Shown: one piece after another, positions 17,064-24,801 of the stretch
How positions within the stretch are numbered: position 1 is the first letter of the stretch
Layout: every line of letters begins with the position of its first letter
DNA from: Comamonadaceae bacterium
GTDB taxonomy: Bacteria > Pseudomonadota > Gammaproteobacteria > Burkholderiales > Burkholderiaceae_C
Length of the DNA stretch: 44,816 nt
Reading direction: 5' to 3'
Assembly: GCA_015999985.1 (NCBI GenBank)
Contig: JAECRA010000034.1
Location: forward strand, 1-44,816
The notes under the pieces: model-generated
Databases searched by the model: none
Told to the model about the DNA's origin: nothing
Seen by the model: the letters and a program-made list of their open reading frames with translations, nothing else
Translations under genes and position numbers: made by a program

Positions 17064-17599
17064 CAGGCCGCCAGGCGCGCACTCAAGGTGCTTTGCCATG
17101 TCTCACGCGGCTGAAAGCTTGCATCGCGCCTGACCATGGCTTCTGTGCTGGCACGAATTTCATCGGCCGGTGCATCGAGGTCCAGCGGCTGCAGGTGCGG
17201 CTGGTTCACGTACCAAGGCGATGCTGCATAGATCTCTACCTTGTTGCCCTCGGGGTCCAGGAAGTAGATGCTCCAAGCGTTGCCATGGTTGGAGGGACGC
17301 ACATCACGCAGGCCCATCGCTATCACGGCGCGGTGGTAGTACTGCAGATCCTCCAACGTCCCCACGCGAAAGGACATCTGGCTGACCGGTGAATATTCAT
17401 CATCAGGACGGCCGCTGATCATCACCAGCTGGTGATGTTCGTCGGGGTTGCGGCTCATGAACGTGATGCGGGCACCGCGCAGATCTCCGCTGTCGGTCAC
17501 CACCATGCCAAGCAAGTCGGCGTAGAACGCCACCATCTTGTCGAGGTCACGAACATAGAGCCCCAGGTGGGTCAGTTGCGCATCAGGAGAGCGAGGCAT
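17063..17599 (-). CDS. VOC-family extradiol (catechol 2,3-type) dioxygenase
   Basis: A 178-residue single vicinal-oxygen-chelate protein with two beta-alpha-beta-beta-beta modules. Likely metal ligands are His11 in THLGLYV, His56 in DEHHQLVM and Glu122 in NKVEIY; the segment NHGNAWSIYFLDPEGN is typical of type I extradiol dioxygenases. It probably opens a catecholic ring using Fe(II) and O2. At 178 residues it is shorter than two-domain enzymes such as XylE (about 307), so it is a single-domain type, and a glyoxalase-like function is the alternative. Context (C-C hydrolase and FAH downstream, MhpR-like regulator upstream) favours ring cleavage. AAGGAAG precedes the ATG at 17599. Confidence 0.83.
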   Translation of the reverse strand: MPRSPDAQLTHLGLYVRDLDKMVAFYADLLGMVVTDSGDLRGARITFMSRNPDEHHQLVMISGRPDDEYSPVSQMSFRVGTLEDLQYYHRAVIAMGLRDVRPSNHGNAWSIYFLDPEGNKVEIYAASPWYVNQPHLQPLDLDAPADEIRASTEAMVRRDASFQPRETWQSTLSARLAA

Positions 17600-17646
17600 G
17601 GTTTCTTCCTTCAGGGGCGTAGGGCAAAGCGATGCGCGAAGGATAT

Positions 17647-17661
17647 GGATTGCTATGATCC
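17647..17661. promoter_or_regulatory. candidate IclR operator in the divergent regulator/dioxygenase region
   Basis: Inverted repeat GGAT-N7-ATCC (17647-17650 and 17658-17661). The internal TATGAT (17654-17659) would be a good -10 for the regulator, and TTGACT on the minus strand (17664-17669) followed 16 nt later by CATATC could be the dioxygenase promoter. Position between two divergent genes fits autoregulation plus pathway control; the assignment is by eye. Confidence 0.35.
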
Positions 17662-17711
17662 GAAGTCAAACGATTTCACCTCAATGTCCAGCCCTTGAAC
17701 ATTTCATTTTC

Positions 17712-18494
17712 ATGAGTGAGTCCTCCTACCATTCTGTCCGGGGGCTGGAGCGCGGCCTCGCTGTGCTGCGTGCCGTCAACGCCCTAGGACATGCCACTTC
17801 AGTTGAGGTGGCGAGCCATACAGGCCTGCCCCGGCCTACCGTGCATCGATTGCTTGAAACGCTGCGCACAGAGGGTTTTCTACGCCGCACCGGCCTGCGT
17901 GATCCCTACCGGTTGACACTCAAGGTCAAGGGCCTGTCGGGCGGATACAAGGACGAGGACTGGATCACCGACATTGCCGATGTCGTGCTCGCTGAGCTTT
18001 TTGATGAAGTGGTCTGGCCGACAGAAATCGCCACGTTTGAAAACGAGGGCATGGTGATCCGCTCCACCACACATTCAAGGAGCCCGCTGTCGATAGAGCG
18101 CTCATGGGTAGGCCGGCAGTTGCCTATGCTGAGCACCGCAGTCGGCTGGACCTACCTGGCCTTCACACCAGCGAAGGAGCGCCATGCCATCTTGGAGCGC
18201 ATCAGTGCCGTGCCAGGTCCAGATCAAGACAAGATGCGCGATCCGGAGGCGGTGCGCCGAATGCTTGCCACGACACGGCGGCGTGGCTACGGTACCCGGC
18301 AGCGCGAATACATGGCCAAGACCTCAAGCATCGCCGTACCGATCATGAACGGCGCCTACGTGTTGGGCTGCCTCAACATCATCTGGATAGATTCCGCGAT
18401 GAGCTTTGATGTGGCAACGCGCCGCTACCTGCCCTTGCTGCGTCAGGCCGCTACCCGCATAGAGGTGGCCTACGGCGAACGCGTAGCGGTATGA
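17712..18494 (+). CDS. MhpR-like IclR-family transcriptional regulator
   Basis: A 260-residue IclR protein: N-terminal winged helix (SVRGLERGLAVLRAVNALGHATSVEVASHTGLPRPTVHRLLETLRTEGFL) and C-terminal effector domain. Segments RLTLKVKGLSGGYKDEDWI, EVVWPTEIAT and VGRQLPMLSTAVGWTYLAF closely follow Escherichia coli MhpR, the activator of 3-(3-hydroxyphenyl)propionate degradation. By analogy it binds an aromatic acid and activates the divergent dioxygenase-hydrolase-Bug-FAH genes. The ATG at 17712 begins the conserved region; an in-frame extension to 17598 would overlap the neighbouring gene and is unlikely. Confidence 0.9.
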   Translation: MSESSYHSVRGLERGLAVLRAVNALGHATSVEVASHTGLPRPTVHRLLETLRTEGFLRRTGLRDPYRLTLKVKGLSGGYKDEDWITDIADVVLAELFDEVVWPTEIATFENEGMVIRSTTHSRSPLSIERSWVGRQLPMLSTAVGWTYLAFTPAKERHAILERISAVPGPDQDKMRDPEAVRRMLATTRRRGYGTRQREYMAKTSSIAVPIMNGAYVLGCLNIIWIDSAMSFDVATRRYLPLLRQAATRIEVAYGERVAV

Positions 18495-18504
18495 AGAAAG
18501 CCGC

Positions 18505-18540
18505 TCTCAAAGCGGAATGAACGGAATGAGCGCTTTGAGA
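18505..18540. terminator. bidirectional terminator between iclR-type regulator and folB
   Basis: Perfect 10-bp inverted repeat TCTCAAAGCG (18505-18514) and CGCTTTGAGA (18531-18540) separated by 16 nt. Located between two convergent stop codons (18494 and 18566), so it can serve both transcripts. Confidence 0.6.
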
Positions 18541-18565
18541 AACCGATCACTTGATGAGTGGGCTC

Positions 18566-18943
18566 TTACCATTCTCCAGACTCCATCCGGATCGCCACTT
18601 CGCAGTCGTCAAAAATTTCAAGCTTGGCGATCTGCACACGCACCCCCAGCACACCGGGTAATTGCAGCAAGCGTTGAGTCAGCTTGCCGATCAGCGTCTC
18701 AAGCAAATTCACATGGTCAGCGGTGCATTCATCAATGATGATCTGGCGCACCTTGCGGTAATCCAGCACGTGGTTGATGTCATCGTCGTGCGGTTTGAGC
18801 GCCTGGACACCGAGGTTCAGCTCTGCGTCCACCTGAATGGGCTGGGTGTCCGTGCGTTCATGCGCCAGGATGCCTAAGGTGGCGTCAAAGCGCAGGCCGG
18901 TAAGTGTCAGGGTCTGCTGACCTGTGGAGACTGAAGATGTCAT
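18566..18943 (-). CDS. folB: dihydroneopterin aldolase FolB
   Basis: A 125-residue enzyme that converts 7,8-dihydroneopterin to 6-hydroxymethyl-dihydropterin and glycolaldehyde in folate synthesis. Recognisable segments are LTLTGLRFDATLGILAHERTDTQPIQVDAELNL, the VLDYRKVRQII motif, and HVNLLETLIGKLTQRLL containing the conserved substrate-binding Glu; the family lysine is in VQIAKLEIFDDCE. Starts at an ATG overlapping the stop of the SDR gene by 4 nt (ATGA), so the pair is co-translated. The longer upstream tail MTSSVSTGQQT is a modest N-terminal extension. Confidence 0.93.
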   Translation of the reverse strand: MTSSVSTGQQTLTLTGLRFDATLGILAHERTDTQPIQVDAELNLGVQALKPHDDDINHVLDYRKVRQIIIDECTADHVNLLETLIGKLTQRLLQLPGVLGVRVQIAKLEIFDDCEVAIRMESGEW

Positions 18944-19728
18944 GGTTTCATCAAGGAAAAATCGCGCTCGAACTTCATCAGGTGCTGGCCACCATCGACC
19001 AGCAGCGTCGTGCCTGTGATAGACCGGTTCTCTAGCGCAAACACCACGGTACGCGCTACATCTTCTGGTGTGGATGAGCGGCCCAGGGGACTGAGAGTAT
19101 GCAGCGCGGCAAATTCATCTTGCCCCAGCAGATGGCTGGTCAGGGTGAGGCCAGGTGCCACACCGACCACCCGCACCAGTGGGCTGAGAGACTGCGCAAG
19201 CAAGGTGGTGGCCGCGTGCAAAGCCGCTTTACTGAGCGTGTAACTTAGAAAATCGGGGTTCGGATTGAAAAGCTTCTGGTCCAGCAAGTTCACCACTGCA
19301 CCGCTGGCGGCATCAGCGGCTCGCTCGCTCAAGTGAGCATGCAAGGCTTGCGCCAGCAAAATAGGTGCTGCTGTATTGGTGCGCCAATGGCGCTCCATGG
19401 CTACTGATGTGAAGCTGGCGACGTCGTCAAATTCAAACAGGCTGGCACTGTTGACCACCGCATCGACTCCGCCCATTTCAGAGACCACGCGGGGCAACAG
19501 GGCGCACACGGCTTGCTCATCCGCAAGATCCGCTTCAAAAAGGCCAGAGACGCCTGACAACTGCTTGCAAGCGGTGGCGGTCTCCACGGCATCCTGGCTG
19601 GACGTGCGGTAATGGACGGCGACATGCCAGCCGGCACGCGCCAAAGCCAGGGCAATCTCGCGGCCAAGCCGCCTGGCGGCTCCCGTCACCAACACGGTTC
19701 TCGGCGCGTCGGAAGAAGGTGTAGGCAT
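18940..19728 (-). CDS. short-chain dehydrogenase, probable pteridine/dihydromonapterin reductase
   Basis: A 262-residue SDR. The NADP site reads VLVTGAARRLGREIALALA; the GAARRLG form, rather than classic TGxxxGIG, marks pteridine reductases and FolM. The catalytic SYTLSKAAL supplies Tyr and Lys, and VAPGLTLTSHL and LLVDGGQHL match late SDR motifs. Tight coupling with folB strongly supports a pterin substrate: reduction of dihydrobiopterin/dihydromonapterin or dihydrofolate. ATG at 19728 chosen; a TTG at 19740 extends it by four residues. Its start is only 19 bp from the divergent MidA gene. Confidence 0.87.
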   Translation of the reverse strand: MPTPSSDAPRTVLVTGAARRLGREIALALARAGWHVAVHYRTSSQDAVETATACKQLSGVSGLFEADLADEQAVCALLPRVVSEMGGVDAVVNSASLFEFDDVASFTSVAMERHWRTNTAAPILLAQALHAHLSERAADAASGAVVNLLDQKLFNPNPDFLSYTLSKAALHAATTLLAQSLSPLVRVVGVAPGLTLTSHLLGQDEFAALHTLSPLGRSSTPEDVARTVVFALENRSITGTTLLVDGGQHLMKFERDFSLMKP

Positions 19729-19747
19729 TTGGAGAGACAATCAAGGT

Positions 19748-20851
19748 GTGCAAAGCGAAGCAATCAGTTTAGCCTCCCCCTTGCAGACCCGGGTGGAAAA
19801 GGTCATAGCTGCCTCGGGCGGCTGGATAGGGTTCGACCATTTCATGCAGCTGGCGCTCTATGAGCCCGGCCTGGGCTATTACGCCAATACCACGCCCAAA
19901 TTCGGCGCCATGCCCTCCAGCGGAAGTGATTTCATCACGGCTCCTGAGCTCTCACCGCTTTTCGGCAAGACGCTGGCGAACCAGGTGGAGCAAGCGCTTG
20001 ATGCCACCGGCAGTGACGATATCTGGGAGTTCGGCGCGGGTTCCGGCGCTCTAGCAGCTCAGTTGCTGAAGTCGCTGGGCGCGCGGGTGAAGCGCTATCA
20101 CATCGTAGACGTCTCCGGAACCCTTCGACGCCGGCAGCAGACGGCTCTGGCCCAGTGGGCAGAGCAAGTGCAATGGCACGACAGCCTGCCTGCGGCCATT
20201 CAGGGTGTCGTGATCGGCAATGAGGTGCTGGATGCCATGCCGGTGCAACTGCTGGCACGCCTAGACGGTGTATGGCATGAGCGCGGGGTCGCCCTGCATG
20301 GCGATACGCTGGCTTGGGCTGATCGCCCTACGGACCTGCGCCCTCCGTTTGACATCGAAGGCGAGCACGACGTGGTGACGGAAATCCACCCCCAGGCGCG
20401 CGCTTTCATAGCCACGCTGGCTGCCTGCCTGCGTGCCGGGACCGGCGGCGCCGCATTCTTCCTGGACTACGGCTTTCCTGAAGCAGAGTATTTCCACCCT
20501 CAACGCACAGGCGGCACTCTGATGTGCCACCGGGCGCATCAGGTGGATGACAATCCGCTCATAGACCTGGGCCTCAAGGACATCACCGCGCACGTCGACT
20601 TCACGGGCATTGCCATGGCGGCCCAGGACGCGGGGCTGTCCGTGTTGGGCTATACGTCCCAAGGAAGATTTTTACTTAATTGCGGTATTGGCGAACTCAT
20701 GCAGGCGTCCAGCCTGCCCGAACGAGCCACCGCCATGAAACTGGTGGCCGAACATGAGATGGGCGAGTTGTTCAAGGTGATCGGTTTTTCCACTAACAAC
20801 GCTTGGGTCGCTCGCGGATTCGCCGAAGGCGACCGCACTCACAGGTTATGA
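19748..20851 (+). CDS. MidA/NDUFAF7-family SAM-dependent methyltransferase
   Basis: A 367-residue class I methyltransferase of the DUF185 family. N-terminal ASGGWIGFDHFMQLALYEPGLGYYANTTPKFGAMPSSGSDF... bears the family YEP-GYY and GDF-type motifs; SAM loop is WEFGAGSGALAAQLL; VVIGNEVLDAMPVQLL is the signature NE-x-DA-x-P. Mitochondrial NDUFAF7 dimethylates an arginine of a complex I subunit; the bacterial role is less clear. GTG start at 19748. It is the first gene of a rightward pair with the DUF2905 protein. Confidence 0.9.
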   Translation: MQSEAISLASPLQTRVEKVIAASGGWIGFDHFMQLALYEPGLGYYANTTPKFGAMPSSGSDFITAPELSPLFGKTLANQVEQALDATGSDDIWEFGAGSGALAAQLLKSLGARVKRYHIVDVSGTLRRRQQTALAQWAEQVQWHDSLPAAIQGVVIGNEVLDAMPVQLLARLDGVWHERGVALHGDTLAWADRPTDLRPPFDIEGEHDVVTEIHPQARAFIATLAACLRAGTGGAAFFLDYGFPEAEYFHPQRTGGTLMCHRAHQVDDNPLIDLGLKDITAHVDFTGIAMAAQDAGLSVLGYTSQGRFLLNCGIGELMQASSLPERATAMKLVAEHEMGELFKVIGFSTNNAWVARGFAEGDRTHRL

Positions 20852-20866
20852 GATAAGACAGCCAGC

Positions 20867-21061
20867 ATGATTCGGTGGATCATCGTCATCTTCGTCGCCC
20901 TGATGTTCATCAGCTGGTTTACGCCGCTGCTGCAAAAGCTCGGTTTTGGGCGTTTGCCGGGAGATTTCCGTTTTCGGCTTTTTGGGCGAGAGTGGTTCAT
21001 ACCGCTCACCACCACGCTATTGCTCAGCGCAGTGGCGAGCTTGATCGCACGCGTGCTGTGA
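20867..21061 (+). CDS. DUF2905-family membrane protein
   Basis: A 64-residue protein with two hydrophobic helices (IIVIFVALMFISWFTPLL and FIPLTTTLLLSAVASLIARVL) around the conserved LGFGRLPGDFRFR core typical of DUF2905. Function unknown. It lies 15 nt after the MidA-like gene, probably co-transcribed. Confidence 0.85.
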   Translation: MIRWIIVIFVALMFISWFTPLLQKLGFGRLPGDFRFRLFGREWFIPLTTTLLLSAVASLIARVL

Positions 21062-21074
21062 TCACCAAAGCCTT

Positions 21075-21105
21075 CTTGCCCTGCTGAGGCAAGTCAGCGA
21101 CTGAC
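21075..21105. terminator. pair of adjacent small hairpins (convergent terminator region)
   Basis: CTTGCC-N7-GGCAAG (21075-21093) is followed immediately by GTCAG-CGA-CTGAC (21093-21105). They lie between two convergent genes ending at 21061 and 21158. No T-tract; strength uncertain. Confidence 0.4.
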
Positions 21106-21157
21106 GGATTCGAGGCCCGAAGTCCCTTAGACAACCCCGGAGCAGGCCCCTCAACAC

Positions 21158-22225
21158 TCAATCGCCTAGCAGGGTCAAATGCTTCGTCAATGCCGCATTG
21201 GGTTGCAGGCAGACATCATTCACCGGGGACGTGGCTGGCTTGCATTTGGCCAAATGGGTAAAGATGGCGCGGTTCGCACGCTTGAAATTCTCGTGCGCTT
21301 GCGGCGAGCGATCACCCCGTTCGGCCAGTTCTTCTGCGGTCAAGGTTTCCAGTAAGGTCGCCTTAGCGAGGCTGGTGTTGACCGGAAAACTGACTTGGTA
21401 TTGCAGAACGAGTCGTTTGCGCGGGACATCGACCGTGACCAGCACAATGCGTGCAGGTGCCAGTGCAGCTTGTCCATTGGAGAACTCGAGTCCGACATAC
21501 ACCTGCGGGTCGCGCGGTAGTCGCACCTGGAGCGGCTTGCGTTGACCGGGCACTTGCACGGACAAGCGGTCGCCGGCCTGAACAAAGCCAGCCCGTGTGC
21601 GATGGCCGCGCTGTACTTCGTGCGGCCCCACGCATCCTGCGAAAACAAAGGGCGTGGTTTCACGCTTGACCCACAACTCGCCCACTTCGCTGCGTTCGTC
21701 CATGACCACGGTGGCACGCGGCGAGCCGCCGGTTTGCATCACGCCGGTCAGGCTGCCGCCGTGCACCAGCAGCCCTGTGTAGGGGTACCACATGGTGGCC
21801 TGGTTATAGGCAGCACCGCGTTCGGTGCATTTAAAGGCTCCGTCACCCTCCACATCGTTGTTGAACACCCCCTCGGCACGCACGTCTGGTTCATCGTCCT
21901 CGTCGTACTCCACACGCTCCAGCGCATTGCCGCGTATGGCGTAGGTGAGCTTGGTCACCATGGTGTGGTAATGGCCAAATTTGTCTTCACCCTCCAAGGT
22001 TACGTACGGCTCCAAACCATCGAACTTTGTGGTGTTTCCAGCTGATGCTTTTTTATCTTCGTCAGCGATCTTGCTGCTCTGTGAGGCTTCTTGGCTGGAC
22101 GTGGGCACCTCGTTAGGCGGGCTGCCAGAACCGCCGGGAACGCCGCTCGCACATCCCGCCAACAGCGCACCCAGTACCACTAACGTGCTCATACTGCGGC
22201 CAAGTCCCATCCAATCCTGCGTCAT
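21158..22225 (-). CDS. lipoprotein of unknown function
   Basis: A 355-residue predicted lipoprotein. The signal peptide STLVVLGALLAGC ends in lipobox LAGC at Cys25. A low-complexity linker (SGSPPNEVPTSSQEASQSSKIADEDKK) follows, then a mostly beta-looking body with DGLEPYVTLEGEDKFGHYHTMV, an acidic run VEYDEDDEPD and a Cys-rich C-terminus with KCKPATSPVNDVC-type spacing. I recognise no domain. GGAG sits 7 nt before the ATG at 22225, favouring it over the GTG at 22228. Monocistronic, with an AT-richer, repeat-bearing gap upstream. Confidence 0.75.
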   Translation of the reverse strand: MTQDWMGLGRSMSTLVVLGALLAGCASGVPGGSGSPPNEVPTSSQEASQSSKIADEDKKASAGNTTKFDGLEPYVTLEGEDKFGHYHTMVTKLTYAIRGNALERVEYDEDDEPDVRAEGVFNNDVEGDGAFKCTERGAAYNQATMWYPYTGLLVHGGSLTGVMQTGGSPRATVVMDERSEVGELWVKRETTPFVFAGCVGPHEVQRGHRTRAGFVQAGDRLSVQVPGQRKPLQVRLPRDPQVYVGLEFSNGQAALAPARIVLVTVDVPRKRLVLQYQVSFPVNTSLAKATLLETLTAEELAERGDRSPQAHENFKRANRAIFTHLAKCKPATSPVNDVCLQPNAALTKHLTLLGD

Positions 22226-22342
22226 CACCTGCTCCCTGAAATAGTTTGAAGGTGATTGTATTTTTTATGCATTGAATGCTCCTGGCGAGCATGAATTCAA
22301 TGCAACCTACTGACGTTTTCGGACTTGGTGACAGTCGACCTA

Positions 22343-22422
22343 GAACCGTTCACGCTGAGTTTCTATGGTTTCTGTCAAACGTTGAGTGGCGTAAAAAAAA
22401 AAAACCGTTCGGCCTGTCGAAG
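22343..22422. repeat. degenerate intergenic repeat copies
   Basis: GAACCGTTCACGCTGAG (22343-22359) and AAACCGTTCGGCCTGTCGAA (22402-22421) resemble halves of the common proteobacterial intergenic element built around CCGTTCGGGCTGAGC...TCGAAG. Both appear eroded. The right copy now forms part of a terminator. Region 22226-22472 holds no supported gene. Confidence 0.4.
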
Positions 22423-22444
22423 CGCGGCGCAAGGCGTCGACAGG
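22393..22444 (-). terminator. rho-independent terminator of the CoA-transferase operon
   Basis: Reading the minus strand: stem CCTGTCGA (22444-22437), 16-nt loop, TCGACAGG (22420-22413), GGCCGAACGG-type spacer, then an uninterrupted run of twelve T (22404-22393). It begins about 30 nt after the stop of the minus-strand CoA-transferase gene, the last gene of its operon. The 8-nt spacer between stem and T-run is longer than ideal. Confidence 0.65.
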
Positions 22445-22472
22445 ACGTCAGGGGATAAGAACTGAATAGGGT

Positions 22473-23738
22473 CTAGGCCTCAACTGGCTTTTCGAACACC
22501 ACCTGCCGTTCAAAGAGATCTGCGATCTCGCTGGCAGACAGCCCCAGTTCGTCACTGAGAACTGCACGCGTGTCTTGTCCCAGGTCAGGGCCGCTGTGCA
22601 CGATGCGCCCGGGTGTGTCCGACAGCTTGGGCACCACACCAGGGTGCACCAGTTCTCCCAATTGCGGATGCGGTACGCGAGGCAGCATGTTGCGTGCGGC
22701 AAAGTGAGGGTCTGCAAAAATATCCGGCATCGTGTAGACACGTGAGACAGGCACCTCCGCCTCAAGCAACATGCGTTCGATCTCTATGCCGTCAAACTGC
22801 ATCGTCCATGCGGACACGATTTGATTGCAGTACGGAATATTGGATCCGCGAAGCCGGATCGAAGCCATGAGGGGATCGCTGATCAGCTCAGGTTGCCCCA
22901 TCACATCGATCAGGCGTTTGAAAGTGGCGTCGCTGTTGGCAGCGATCAATACATAGCCGCCGTCCTTGGTGGGATACAGGCTATTGGGCGCCATGTTCGG
23001 AAGATTGGGGCCTACGCGGTTGGGAATGAAGCCCGTCGTCTCGTAGGCTGGCACATATGCCTCCATTTGCGCGAACGCTGCTTCATAGAGGGCTGCATCC
23101 ACCACCTGGCCGCGCCCGGTACGGCCACGCGCCAACAGCGCCGTAACGGCGCCAAAGGCGGCATAGACCGACGTCAGGTAATCGGTGGTGGCCAATGCCA
23201 CTCGTGCGGGCGGACGGTCCGGATCTCCGGTGAGGTGGCGCACACCGGCCACCGCCTCGCAGATAGCGCCGTAGCCGGGTCGCCCGCTGTAGGGGCCGGT
23301 TTGGCCATAGCCTGATATCCGTACCATGACCAGGCCCGGGTTTTCCTTGGAAAGCTCCTCGTATCCGAGGCCCAGCCGCTCCATGACACCCGGGCGGTAG
23401 TTCTCGACCAGCAAATCGCTTTTGATGGCCAAAGTCCGAACAAGCTTCACGCCATCGGGTTTTTTCAGATCGATGGTGATCGCCCGCTTGTTGCGCAAAA
23501 TGGTGGCGGCGTACAGCGACACATCGCCCTTGTGGCGTCCCATGCTGCGCAGCGGATCACCCGCTGGTGGCTCCACCTTAATCACATCTGCGCCAAAATC
23601 CGCCAACAGCCGCGCACAGGCTGGGCCTGCTACGGTGGAGCACAGTTCGATGGCGCGGTAGCCGGAAAGCGGCCCCAAAGGCACTTGCCCTGCGGAAGTC
23701 GTCTCAGCTTGCGCTGCGTTGTAATCACTATGCGTCAT
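22473..23738 (-). CDS. CaiB/BaiF-family (family III) CoA-transferase
   Basis: A 421-residue type III CoA-transferase that moves CoA between a CoA thioester and a free carboxylic acid. Typical elements: PLSGYRAIELCSTVAGPACARLLADFGADVIKVEPPAGDPLRS near the N-terminus, LLVENYRPGVMERLGLGYEEL, GYGQTGPYSGRPGY, and the probable catalytic Asp186 in ALATTDYLTS. It probably activates the carboxylic acid imported by the neighbouring Bug proteins. Its ATG overlaps the stop-side of nothing upstream but the next gene's stop codon overlaps its start (ATGA at 23735-23738), so it is coupled to the upstream Bug gene; a T12 terminator follows. Confidence 0.92.
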   Translation of the reverse strand: MTHSDYNAAQAETTSAGQVPLGPLSGYRAIELCSTVAGPACARLLADFGADVIKVEPPAGDPLRSMGRHKGDVSLYAATILRNKRAITIDLKKPDGVKLVRTLAIKSDLLVENYRPGVMERLGLGYEELSKENPGLVMVRISGYGQTGPYSGRPGYGAICEAVAGVRHLTGDPDRPPARVALATTDYLTSVYAAFGAVTALLARGRTGRGQVVDAALYEAAFAQMEAYVPAYETTGFIPNRVGPNLPNMAPNSLYPTKDGGYVLIAANSDATFKRLIDVMGQPELISDPLMASIRLRGSNIPYCNQIVSAWTMQFDGIEIERMLLEAEVPVSRVYTMPDIFADPHFAARNMLPRVPHPQLGELVHPGVVPKLSDTPGRIVHSGPDLGQDTRAVLSDELGLSASEIADLFERQVVFEKPVEA

Positions 23739-24772
23739 GCCTTCACCTGCAACAGCCCCAGTTCACTCACGATGCCGCGCATGGACTGATACTCCCTTTC
23801 ATAGTAGGCCTGTGCTTCGGCGTGCGGCATGAAATTCGAGCGGCTCTGATTGCGCTCGACCAGCAACTTCCATTCCTTGTGCTCCACCAATTGTTTGCAC
23901 CGGCCTTCCCAGTAGGCGAGTTGATCGGCCGATATTCCTTTGGGCGCGATGATGCCCAGTGCAGAGCTGAAATCCGAATCGACTCCACTCTCGCGCCAGG
24001 TAGGTACATCCTTGAAGGCTCCACCCAAACGCTGCGGAGAGCTGATGGCCAGCAGCCGAATCTTGCCACTTTGCATCATCGTAATGACGTTAGGCGTGGT
24101 GGAAGCAACCAATTCAAGGTGCCCACCCACCAGAGCCACCAGGGACTCCGATGAGGACTTGAAGGGCGCCACAACCAGCTTCTTGATGTCGACCCCGCCG
24201 GCCTTCAAGGCTTTGGCCGTGCCCACGTGGATGTGGTTGCCAATACTGGTGGCCACGCCCATGCGTTGGCTACCGGCGTCGCGCCGCATGGCGGTCAGCA
24301 GGTCGCGCACGTTCTTGATGGGGGAATCAGCGCGCACCGCCAGCGTCAGGTACTCATCTTGCAGCACGGCGATGGTGGTGAACTCACGGTGCGGCAAGAC
24401 ATCGAGGTTGCCCGTCAGGTAGCTGGCGATATAGCCGTGCGTATTGAGAGAAAGGAAGTTGCCATCCCCAGGCCGCTGCTTAAGAAAGTCGAACGCGATC
24501 TTGCCGTTGGCACCCGGCTTATTGGTGACCAGGAATGTCTTTCCCGGCGGGGCATCGCCTGTTTCGTCATAGAACTGCTTCATAGCTCGGCCCACCTGAT
24601 CGAGAGCACCCCCAGCACCCGCTGGTACCAGGAACTCCACGTTCTGATCAGGCTTCCATGCCGCTGTTGCCATGCCAGGCAGCAGTCCAGCCAATGCCAC
24701 GCCTGCCATGCCACCCACCGCGCGGCGCCGACTCACGCCGTGCCTTGATACTTGCGATTCGCCGTTGCTCAT
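23735..24772 (-). CDS. Bug-family periplasmic binding protein with Tat-like signal
   Basis: A 345-residue TctC-type receptor. The signal region HGVSRRRAVGGMAGVALAGLLPG contains consecutive arginines before a mild hydrophobic core, resembling a twin-arginine signal rather than the usual Sec signal of this family. Mature part: AAWKPDQNVEFLVPAGAGGALDQVGRAMKQ, NKPGANGKIAFDFL and VGGHLELVASTTPNVI. It is 30 nt downstream of the carboxyltransferase gene with AGGAG 7 nt before ATG. Strongly similar in layout to the other Bug protein of the operon, suggesting duplication. Ligand unknown. Confidence 0.92.
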   Translation of the reverse strand: MSNGESQVSRHGVSRRRAVGGMAGVALAGLLPGMATAAWKPDQNVEFLVPAGAGGALDQVGRAMKQFYDETGDAPPGKTFLVTNKPGANGKIAFDFLKQRPGDGNFLSLNTHGYIASYLTGNLDVLPHREFTTIAVLQDEYLTLAVRADSPIKNVRDLLTAMRRDAGSQRMGVATSIGNHIHVGTAKALKAGGVDIKKLVVAPFKSSSESLVALVGGHLELVASTTPNVITMMQSGKIRLLAISSPQRLGGAFKDVPTWRESGVDSDFSSALGIIAPKGISADQLAYWEGRCKQLVEHKEWKLLVERNQSRSNFMPHAEAQAYYEREYQSMRGIVSELGLLQVKA

Positions 24773-24801
24773 GGTTGTCTCCTGATTATTTTGACGAAAT
24801 C

